Below, one piece after another: positions 7,370-13,590 of a stretch of DNA of 13,590 nt. The stretch comes from Chalciporus piperatus. Its lineage: Eukaryota > Basidiomycota > Agaricomycetes > Boletales > Boletaceae. The position numbers and the translations under genes are program-made. The notes beneath the pieces were generated by a model. The model searched no databases and was not told the DNA's origin. It saw nothing but the letters and a program-made list of their open reading frames with translations. The stretch lies in the NCBI GenBank assembly GCA_038093975.1, contig JBBPTG010000433.1:1-13590 (forward strand). The letters run 5' to 3'. The first letter of the stretch is position 1. Each line of letters opens with the position of its first letter.

Positions 7370-7925
7370 GCTGCTGGATTGCTGGACTTTTGAGTGGTTG
7401 GGTTACTGGAGTGACTGGTGACTGGGGTGACTGGTGACTGGGGTGACTGGTGACTGGGGTGACTGGTGACTGGGGTGACTGGTGACTGGGGTGACTGGTG
7501 ACTGGGGTGACTGGTGACTGGGGTGACTGGTGACTGGGGTGACTGGTGACTGGGGTGACTGATGTGACTGGATTACTGGACCACTGAGTAACTGGACCAC
7601 TAGAGTAACTGGATGACTGGGATGACTGGATGACTGGACTGGCTGAACTACTGAAGTGACTGGATGACTGGATTGACTGGACTACTGGACCACTGGACTA
7701 CTGAAATAACTGGATAACTGGATAACTGAGACTACTGAAATGACTGGATGACTGGATGACTGGATGACTGGATGACTGGGCCACTGAGAATCTGAGACAA
7801 CTGAAATGTCTTCATGACTGGGTTAATGAACTAATGAGATTACTGAAATGACTGGCTGACCGGATGACTGGGCAACTGAGCAACTGGCGTACTGGTTTAA
7901 CTGATCCAGTCATTCCAGTAACTTC
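7370..7925. repeat. Degenerate 8-bp satellite (TGACTGGA-like)
   Basis: Almost the whole interval is made of variants of TGACTGGA, TAACTGGA or CCACTGGA at 7-9 base spacing. The left half contains nine perfect 16-bp copies, entered separately, and the remainder is increasingly diverged. The array ends with an inverted piece at about 7904-7922 (TCCAGTCATTCCAGTAAC), which is the same motif on the other strand. The minus-strand open frame over 7403-7600 is a repeat translation and not a gene. Confidence 0.9.
7411..7554. repeat. Minisatellite core: nine perfect 16-bp copies
   Basis: The unit GTGACTGGTGACTGGG starts at 7411 and repeats exactly every 16 bp through 7554, giving nine copies. The tenth copy (7555 on) already diverges as GTGACTGATGTGACTGG. 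Perfect identity inside an otherwise degenerate 8-bp array indicates recent slippage or unequal-exchange expansion, so the copy number is probably polymorphic. Confidence 0.95.
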
Positions 7926-7968
7926 CGATTTTTTGCAGTGTTGCTGATGTAGTGCAGCGAGCCAAAGA

Positions 7969-8311
7969 ATGCATGTTAGCAAGAACAAACTGGATAGTAA
8001 GTGGTCCGTTTCAGTTCAAGGATTGACTAAATCGTATGCCCAGCCGCTAGATGTTGGCTCAAGCAGGTGAACAAGGATGGCACAAATGAAGAATTTCGAC
8101 ATTACTGGTTCAAAGTTTTGGACATCACTCAACAGGATGTAAATGGTATTCTGTGATATATTTGGGTAGCAAACATGTCTCATAGGTGTATAAAAAGGAT
8201 GATGCTGATCTCGTAAGTTTTTGATTTGGCCATTGAGCTTCTCTAATATTTTGTTAATAGATTGAAATGAATGCCTGGAACGAAGGGGCGTTCGACAGAA
8301 TACTCCACTAG
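7969..8311 (+). CDS. Short four-exon gene or gene fragment, function unknown
   Basis: I do not recognise the family. Exons are 7969-7996, 8044-8138, 8186-8212 and 8261-8311, separated by introns of 47, 47 and 48 bp. The donors are GTAAGT, GTAAAT and GTAAGT and the acceptors are CCCAG, CATAG and AATAG. CTAA-type branch sequences are clear in introns 1 (TTGACTAA) and 3 (TCTCTAAT) and weak in intron 2. Joined, they give 66 codons and a TAG, all in phase: a polar peptide with WLKQVNKDGTNEEF, FRHYWFKVLDITQQD, VYKKDDADL and IEMNAWNEGAFD. It resembles an internal piece of a larger soluble protein more than a complete small one. Upstream of the ATG another frame is also protein-like (VADVVQRAKECM, from 7940), after a possible acceptor TTTTTTGCAG ending at 7938. 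That suggests a one-base indel and an older, longer gene, so this could equally be a pseudogene. No promoter was identified. Confidence 0.45.
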
Positions 8312-8504
8312 CTTTCTTGTCAGTTCAACCGCGTTCAATCATGTTCAATCACGTCTATCCCCTCTCAAGCTCTCAGATCAGTTTCGCAAATACCTTAATG
8401 CTCATCGCGACTCAAACAGATTCCTTGTACCCATCAATTCCTGTGTTATGATCGCTCACAACACGGTGGGGACTTTAGGCAACACTAAGCCTATGCGAAG
8501 GATA
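8312..8504. other. Region after the short gene, no confident gene
   Basis: A plus-strand frame at 8271-8510 (79 codons) is open here but lies out of frame with the spliced exons and shows no recognised motif. It could be decayed continuation of the gene at 7969-8311, or chance. Confidence 0.3.
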
Positions 8505-8781
8505 TGCTGAGTACTAAAACTTAATGACGGTGAAGTCACAAATGGATTAGACTGGGGTCTGTGATAAGTACAGGGCTACTTATATACTATAGAGAAGTGC
8601 GCACAGACCAACAGCCAAATAAGGAAATCACAAAGGAAAAGATAGATAAGGTAAATGGGACGATGATAAGAAAAGGTACCAGGCATGGATTAGGGTCTAG
8701 GCCATGACATCATTGCTGACTCATCTAAGTCTGGACCTTTGTCACGTGACCTGATTATGTAATAGTTTACGTAATGCTACA
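8505..8781 (-). mobile_element. Possible Copia-type LTR remnant, minus orientation
   Basis: Read on the minus strand, the segment runs from TGTAGCATTACGTAAAC through TCACGTGAC to a TATATAAG box (8579-8586) followed by AGTAGCCCTGTACTTATC, and ends ...TAGTACTCAGCA. A TG start, palindromic TTACGTAA and TCACGTGA boxes, and a TATA box about 80 bp before a CA end fit the layout of a short fungal LTR. The supposed flanks (GGATA on the left, GGGAC on the right) do not form a clean target duplication, so the borders are tentative. An ordinary promoter-like sequence is the alternative. Confidence 0.3.
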
Positions 8782-9030
8782 GGGACTACTGGAGCGGATA
8801 AAGATGAATCCGGCTTGACCCCTAAGTTGTAGACAAAGTCCAGTGTTCGAATACCGTTGTAGGCAAAAGTTTGAAAAGTTTTTAAATACTATAACATCCT
8901 GCTTGTTTTCGATTCCCCTGCTTTCTGGCTATGGATGTAGAACCAATGGACCCCCCCTGTATTAGAGTACTCACAAATGCATTTCTCGTCATATACAAGA
9001 TGTGATATAATATGTAGTACGCTAGAAAGC
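8782..9030. other. Intergenic, nothing recognised
   Basis: This is AT-rich sequence without a motif-bearing ORF, tRNA-like structure or clear repeat. A run of seven C residues occurs at 8950-8956. Short open frames on both strands (8889-9131 minus, 8977-9159 plus) cross the solo LTR border and therefore cannot be old genes. Confidence 0.5.
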
Positions 9031-9035
9031 ATGTC
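9031..9035. repeat. 5-bp target-site duplication (ATGTC), left copy
   Basis: ATGTC stands directly before the TGTTATG end of the solo LTR and is repeated at 9783-9787. Confidence 0.8.
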
Positions 9036-9782
9036 TGTTATGTGTGTGCCGGGTAGGCCCAAACGTAGACCCGGTTGGAACAAGGAGAGAGCTTGCTGGG
9101 ATGTCCAGACAAGACTCAAGCGCTCACTCAAGAGTAGAGCGACGACTCAGGGATTCTAGGCAAGATCTAGCAACAAGGAATGAATTGCATAGAGAGCTTG
9201 GACACTAGGAAAGAGAGAGAGAGATAGCTAGGTAGGACACTAGGCTGGGTAGCTGGGTGACCGGGTGACCGGGCAGACCAAGGTTAGAGTGTCATAGCGC
9301 GAGAACCTGGGACTTAAGTACAATCCCAAAGGTAATGACTAAGCAACCAGAAGGGAAAGGGAAGACTAAGGGTAAATGACGAACATCCGATGATCGGACG
9401 GAGGCATAGGACAGAATGACAAAGGAATGACAAAGAGAAAGGAAATGCCGACCGGATATGAGATAGGTCCGGAGAACACAAGGCGAACGAGTCAGAGAAA
9501 GGCCCACGAGGTGAGACACGAGGCGGGACACGAGGCGGGTGAGTCACTGGAGGGTCCATGAGGTGGGACATGAGGCGGGTGAGTCACTGGAGGGTCCACG
9601 AGGCAGGACACGAGGCAGACAAGTCGAGGGCTAGAGCTAAGATCGGAGATCCGAGTGCGGATAAGGGATTGATGAAGTAGATCAAGCGTCTAGGTGATAG
9701 GAAGGACTCGGGGAAGTCAAGGAAGGGCTCGGGCAGAGACAGACACAAGGAAAAAGGATAGGGGCAGGTAGTGATCGTAACA
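9036..9782 (-). mobile_element. Solo LTR (747 bp) of a gypsy element related to the one at 41-6669
   Basis: The ends are TGTTATG on the left and CGTAACA on the right, inverted repeats matching at 6 of 7 bases, with TG..CA termini and a 5-bp ATGTC duplication on both sides. No internal coding region is present, so this is one LTR left by LTR-LTR recombination. Orientation is inferred as minus, because the minus-strand 3' terminal 35 bases match the last 35 bases of the 3' LTR (6635-6669) at 26 positions, including GTCTACG, CCTACCC and TAACA. The minus-strand beginning TGTTACGATCAC also resembles TGTTGTGATTGC. A TATA-like ACTTAAG (complement of about 9313-9319) lies in the expected place. The plus strand is purine-rich across most of it. 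Confidence 0.8.
9521..9620. repeat. 40-bp tandem repeat inside the solo LTR, about 2.5 copies
   Basis: 9521-9560 and 9561-9600 are near-identical 40-mers (AGG(C/T)GGGACA(C/T)GAGGCGGGTG..., with shared GAGTCACTGGAGGGTCCA). A third partial copy is at 9601-9620 and a degenerate fragment lies just upstream (9505-9520). Such U3 repeats often arise by slippage and may carry promoter elements, but no function is shown. Confidence 0.85.
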
Positions 9783-9794
9783 ATGTCCGGACAT
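9783..9794. repeat. Target duplication (ATGTC, right copy) within a 12-bp palindrome
   Basis: ATGTCCGGACAT is a perfect palindrome, and its first five bases are the right target duplication of the solo LTR. The pre-insertion site therefore contained this palindrome, and integration cut within it. Confidence 0.75.
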
Positions 9795-10521
9795 ACCCGA
9801 TCATGCCTTATCATAGTTAGTTTTCACTGGGGATGAGGACAGACATGTGGAGGACGCTTAGCCACATCTCTCATCTGTCAATAAAGGGAATGAATACATT
9901 TGGTGACTGCTAGAGGTTTCTGAAAGCACAACAAAAAAATTTCAAACAAGGCTTAGCTAGTACTAGGTATACCATCCTACATGGCTACATTACATTTGTG
10001 CTACATCTAAAACCCTCAATGCAGGGTCCAAAACTCTTATTTCGACTACCCAGAACATGATCTGAATGGAAAAAAAATGGATAATATAGTGCAATCTGGA
10101 CCTGGATGATGGATCACAGTCCGGACAAAATTTGGCCCCTTTTGGTTGCATCCGGACACAGCAACCGGGGGTGGCTGATCTGGGTCCAAGAGAGATTAGC
10201 GGGGGTCCTAGCACCCTGAATAACACATAACTCCCATGTTCCCACGGAAAGCTTTCACCTCAAGGCAGGATCATGAGAAATAAGAATTAAAGTCTAGCCT
10301 CTTGTACCTTGAAAGCAAGAAGTGTATAGCATATTCCAAACATGAAAAACGAGTGACAACATGAGGCAACTAAATGAGCGTTCAGTGTGGATGACAGAAA
10401 CCGGAAGTGCAAGTTCACGAGAGGCTCAACAGAAAGATTAAGTAGGGCAGGGTATATGCTGGGAGATTTTTTTTGCCAATGATGCTCAAAATCGTTCCAA
10501 CCAAGTAGAATCAACAAACGC
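9795..10521. other. Intergenic region between the solo LTR and the septin gene; includes the septin 3' UTR
   Basis: No supported gene is seen. An AATAAA hexamer on the plus strand at 9880-9885 has no plus-strand gene before it. The 10287-10673 minus-strand open frame overlaps the true last septin exon in another frame and shows no motif. The septin transcript must terminate somewhere in about 10250-10520, but no canonical AATAAA is visible on the minus strand there. Confidence 0.5.
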
Positions 10522-11909
10522 TCATCGCCTGGCACTTCCGCGACCATAACCAGCTTGGAGGTTGTCGAGCTCCCCCTCCAATTGTTTGATGGCACTGTGT
10601 GCCATCTCCAAGTCCTTGTTAAGGCGATCGCGCTCTGCAATGAGCTATAAGAGAGCGCGTCAGTCAAATTCACTGAGTCCTAATGAACACGTACATGTTG
10701 TTCCCACTGCCTGAAACGCGCTTCCTCTGCCTTGACCTGTTCAGTGAACCGCTTACGGAGCTGCTCTTCTTCTTCCTTGAATTTGGGGTTGTCCACCTTC
10801 TTGACCTTTGGCTCGCCAAATTTCCTTGTCTCCATCTGCTGTTGTCTGTAGTTTTCGTAATGGAGCTCCTCCGTTGTCGAGATCAAGTCCAGCATGTGTG
10901 TGCGGATAAGGAGAGAACGTAGCTTGCGGAAATCACAGTGGTTCTCGTTTTCGACCTCGGCGACGCCCCAAAGGTACTCACGGCCTTTGACGACCCGACC
11001 ATCAGGAGTTTGGACATCCTCGGTTGAACCAATGATGGAGAAGGGCATGGCATCGGTCAACATGCGGGCATGCTCCGCAGCAGCCTCGTCATCGGTCTCT
11101 ACAGGAGGTTGGTAGATACGGATGCCTTGTGCGGCAACAACCTCGCGGATGCGCTGCTTGAAGACGAAGAGATCATTTTGGGTAAGGGTGTCGGCTTTAG
11201 CGACGACCGGGATGAGATTAACCCGCGTGCCAAGGCGCTTCATGATCTCGATGTCAAGGGGTTTCAAGCTGCAAGAGGGGATGAGGTGGCGTGACATCGT
11301 GTATTTTTCACGACAAACTCACGTATGTCCGGTGGGCCGGATGAAGTACAGACAGGCATGGACCCTGAGGTCAGTCTTTTCACCGCGCTGAGGCTGTTGT
11401 TCCTGTCTCATATAAGCCTCATGCTGGTCATCGATGAAATCGACAATGGGTGTCCACGAGTCACGGTTGTTGACGTAGTCGCCGAATCCAGGAGTGTCGA
11501 TCACGGAGAGCTTGACCTTGAACTGTTTCTCTTCAAGCTCGGCTTTGATTATCTCAACTTCAGTAAGCTTGTCCAGCTGCTTGTAGTGACGCTTCGTGTA
11601 GTTCTTGGCAGGAGACAACTCGGTGGTGAAGAGTGTGTTGACGAGGGTTGTTTTGCCGAGTCCAGATTCACCTGTGTTTATCTCGCACCATCTTCCTGAG
11701 GGAATAATGCGACTACGCACCGACTACCATCATGGTGAAGTGAGCACCATGCTTGGCGACGATTTTGTGCCTCTGTTGAAGCGAAATTCGTGGAGAGGGA
11801 GCGCGACTGAATAAGTCTCGGGTGAACTAGTAAGATAGATGAGTGTACGAACCTGGTTGGGAAGGTTGGCAATACCGATGCCATCTGAAGAGGGAGCGGG
11901 GCTAGACAT
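10522..11909 (-). CDS. CDC12: Septin, CDC12/AspC group (five exons)
   Basis: Septins are GTP-binding proteins that form hetero-oligomeric rods and rings at the cell cortex, septa and hyphal branch points. Exons on the minus strand are 11909-11853, 11772-11721, 11671-11323, 11268-10695 and 10644-10522. Introns are 80, 49, 54 and 50 bp, all GT..AG. The product is 384 residues, close to family size. Seen in order: GIGIANLPNQ, polybasic RHKIVAK (20-26), P-loop GESGLGKT (37-44), DTPGFG (95-100), IRPTGHTLKPLD (147-158), AKAD (176-179), the septin unique element (GVAEVENENHCDF, IRTHMLDL), and a C-terminal coiled coil (KFKEEEEQLRKRF to LEGELDNLQ). Splices fall inside codons of conserved motifs (GESGLGK and GHTLKP) and restore them exactly. 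The NLPNQRHKIVAK and VNNRDSW signature and the coiled coil point to the Cdc12/AspC paralogue rather than Cdc10. The start at 11909 gives the short N-terminus usual for the group. In-frame ATGs at 11984 and 12017 would add 25 or 36 residues. Confidence 0.92.
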
Positions 11910-12459
11910 GACTGTAAGACGCGTAAGTGCAACTTTCTCGATGGTGGTGACACGGGGCGACGAAGACGGCTCTGAACTTTTCATGGTTCGTTCGCTGTTT
12001 GGTTCTATTTGCTTCAAGTGGCTCCCCTTATGGGCATGGCTTCGAGTTGAGAGACATATCTGATATCAGCATCTCCATGCATAGAGTTTAGACATGTGTT
12101 CAAGAGTGGCTCCCATGTCTCCCAAGCGCTTCCTGGTCTTGAAGTTTTGGTTCTGCCTTGGGAGATACCTTGCTATAGGGGGGACTGCTATCCTCTTAAA
12201 ATATATACCATCTGTTTCCGATTTCGTACCGACAAGTTGAATCGTTGCCCTCAGTGTAAGGGTGGTTCCCTTTTCAATCTCTGTCCGCCCAGTCTGTGTT
12301 CTCTGAGCACAATGATGTGACATACCCTCTCCGAGAAATGCTCTGACATTGTGGACCCAGCGTCTAAATCGGGATCATGGATGTTTGGCAATTTCCTTCC
12401 CTTCTGATCCAAACAACGTCTCAGCTAAGTCTCCATAGGCTACGTGCCTCACCATTTGC
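11910..12459. promoter_or_regulatory. Divergent promoter interval between septin and MRM2-like genes
   Basis: The 550 bp separating the two start codons must contain both promoters and 5' UTRs. An AT-rich TATA-like stretch (AAATATATACC) lies at 12199-12208, near the middle. The minus-strand open frame at 12066-12323 and the plus-strand frame at 12096-12320 have no recognisable domain and probably are not genes. The reading frame of the septin stays open upstream to 12017, so part of this interval is 5' UTR or an N-terminal extension. Confidence 0.55.
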
Positions 12460-13390
12460 ATGCCGTTCCGCGCTTCTCCAATTATCCACAAAAAGCTCAG
12501 CTCCACTTCCCGCTCATGGCTATCCCGACAGACTCGTGACCCATATGTCAAACAACGCATCGCGTCCCCAAACGCCTATCGTTCTCGTTCTGCATTCAAG
12601 CTCCTGGAGCTTGATGCCGCCTGGGGCTCCTTCCTGTCCAAGAAATATATCCTTGCTGTCGTTGACCTTGGGGCCGCTCCGGGAGGCTGGAGTCAGGTCG
12701 TTGCTGAAAAACTTGGGTGGATCGACGACCCCTTGCCAGACCTTGACGGTGTTAACTATGGATCTGGTTCAATGTCCGGACCCGCGCTAAGGGCGGACGA
12801 GATAAACCCATCAAACTCGTGGAGCTCAAAATCCGGGAGAGGTGTCATCGTATCCGTCGACCTGCTGCCCATAGCGCCGATACCTGGCGTACACACCATG
12901 CAGATGGACTTCTTGTCTCCTCAGGCTGGAGCGGCTGTCAAAGCTGCACTCAGTATCCCAGAGAATCCTTCGGGAAAGGCAGATATCATCCTTTCTGACA
13001 TGGCTGCTAACTTCTCAGGGTACAAGACTCGAGATGTGGAGAGTAGCCTCAACATATGTCAATCGGTGTTTGAGTTTGCAAAAGATAACTTGCATGTCCG
13101 GGGTATGTCTCAGGGGGCGCCCAAAGCACACCGAGGTGGCACACTGCTGTATGTGAAGCCATTGCTATCCGTTTGCGCGTTTGATTTGTTGACGACTCCG
13201 AAACTACATCGTCAGGCTCAAACATTTTGCGCATCCTTTATTGCAAGACTTCCGCAAACAGTTCCTGGAACCCAATTTCCACGACGTCCACTACATCAAA
13301 CCAGCCTCCAGTAGGTCAGAGTCCGCAGAAGGCTACTGGCTTTGTCGAGGGTGGCTGGGTGTGCATTCCTCGACAGACGAGGGGTACTAG
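12460..13390 (+). CDS. MRM2: Mitochondrial rRNA 2'-O-ribose methyltransferase (FtsJ/RrmJ family, MRM2-like), two exons
   Basis: Mrm2 methylates the 2'-OH of a conserved uridine in the peptidyl-transferase-centre A loop of mitochondrial large-subunit rRNA, using S-adenosylmethionine. Exons are 12460-13148 and 13216-13390 with a 67-bp intron (GTATGT..GTCAG), giving 287 residues. The splice joins GGTLL to LKHFAHPLLQDF, and unspliced reading would lose the family C-terminus. Visible features are a basic, Ser-rich N-terminus (1-25) fitting a mitochondrial presequence, RDPYVKQR and YRSRSAFKLLELD (catalytic Lys 47), the SAM motif VVDLGAAPGGWSQV (67-80), VDLLPI, ILSDMAANFSG (Asp 180), LKHF (Lys 232), and KPASSRSESAEGYWLC (Glu 268), so the K-D-K-E tetrad is complete. 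A poorly conserved-looking Gly/Ser-rich insert lies at about 92-125. Residues 215-225 are encoded by a 33-nt GTATGT..GAG segment that could be a tiny intron. The cytosolic tRNA (Trm7) and nucleolar (Spb1) FtsJ relatives are less likely given the targeting-like N-terminus and the short length. Confidence 0.88.
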
Positions 13391-13518
13391 CATTTACCTT
13401 GCAGTTCAATGACTACATGACAACAGTGTTTATCGTAAAGCTAATTTACAGCTATAATATGCATAGACGAGAAATGAAGAGTAACCGTGGCATCACAGAC
13501 ACCTGTAATTCTGATACG
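13391..13518. other. Short intergenic region downstream of MRM2
   Basis: AT-rich sequence that probably contains the MRM2 3' UTR. No other feature is recognised. Confidence 0.5.
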
Positions 13519-13590
13519 TTATTGTGCAACCTTGAGGACCTTATCGGACCCAAGAAATACAACAGTGAGATGCTCAAGCACCGAAACCGT
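13519..13590 (-). CDS. Possible C-terminal end of a convergent gene (partial)
   Basis: On the minus strand the window edge is in frame with 23 sense codons, ending ...VFLGSDKVLKVAQ and TAA at 13521-13519. The peptide has a balanced, protein-like composition, and the position (convergent with MRM2, 128 bp apart) fits compact fungal gene spacing. An open stretch this short is expected by chance about a third of the time, and the family is not recognised. Confidence 0.22.
   Translation of the reverse strand, partial: TVSVLEHLTVVFLGSDKVLKVAQ

Noticed and set aside
7411..7554. CRISPR-like array
   Set aside because: Copies are contiguous 16-mers without unique spacers, and the genome is eukaryotic.
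7403..7600. Minus-strand frame encoding a Ser/His/Pro/Val repeat protein
   Set aside because: It is a direct translation of the 16-bp minisatellite, with no start context, flanking coding signal or unique sequence.
8271..8510. 79-codon plus-strand ORF
   Set aside because: It overlaps the last exon of the spliced mini-gene in another frame and has no recognised motif or clear promoter. It could be chance.
9292..9814. Minus-strand ORFs of 76-85 codons
   Set aside because: They lie inside or across the solo LTR, and their Pro/Ser/Leu-rich composition follows from the purine-rich plus strand.
10287..10673. 128-codon minus-strand ORF at the septin 3' end
   Set aside because: It overlaps the true last septin exon (10522-10644) in a different frame and reads through the intron. 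The septin frame gives the conserved coiled coil.
12066..12323. 85-codon minus-strand ORF in the divergent promoter
   Set aside because: There is no recognisable domain or conserved motif. It occupies the only interval available for two promoters, so chance is more likely.

Overview
The window looks like nuclear DNA of a filamentous basidiomycete, most likely an Agaricomycete. The reasons are compact genes with introns of about 47-80 bp and GT..AG borders, a fungal septin of the Cdc12/AspC type, a mitochondrial FtsJ-type rRNA methyltransferase, and a Ty3/gypsy chromovirus with a fungal-style chromodomain. No prokaryotic gene organisation is present.

Region 1 (1-6674) is one inserted LTR retrotransposon on the plus strand (41-6669), flanked by the 5-bp target duplication GAATA. 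It carries a 5'-truncated Gag, a Pol with protease, part of the reverse transcriptase, part of the RNase H, integrase and a chromodomain, then an additional ORF (4547-5713) with a double zinc knuckle, and a 911-bp 3' LTR. The element is dead. The 5' LTR is cut to about 156 bp and joined directly to gag, so the primer-binding site is gone. The polymerase active-site segment is deleted, there are at least two frameshifts, and about ten in-frame stops are all TGA, mostly where CGA is the likely ancestral codon.

Region 2 (6675-7930) is repeat DNA. First comes the GC-rich, roughly 122-bp repeat array that the element landed in, each copy carrying a potential hairpin. It is followed by about 550 bp of a degenerate 8-bp satellite with nine perfect 16-bp copies at its core.

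Region 3 (7931-10280) is gene-poor. It holds a short four-exon coding fragment of unknown function (7969-8311), a possible Copia-type LTR remnant (about 8505-8781), and a convincing solo LTR (9036-9782, target duplication ATGTC). The solo LTR is related to the first element but lies in the opposite orientation and contains its own 40-bp tandem repeat.

Region 4 (10280-13590) is conserved gene space. A CDC12-type septin gene with five exons (minus strand, 10522-11909) is divergent from an MRM2-like mitochondrial rRNA 2'-O-methyltransferase gene with two exons (plus strand, 12460-13390). They share a 550-bp promoter interval. A possible C-terminal end of a further minus-strand gene lies at the right edge. 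The two housekeeping genes act in unrelated processes (septin ring/cytokinesis and mitochondrial ribosome maturation). Nothing in the window looks like a defence, secondary-metabolite or other cooperative gene cluster.
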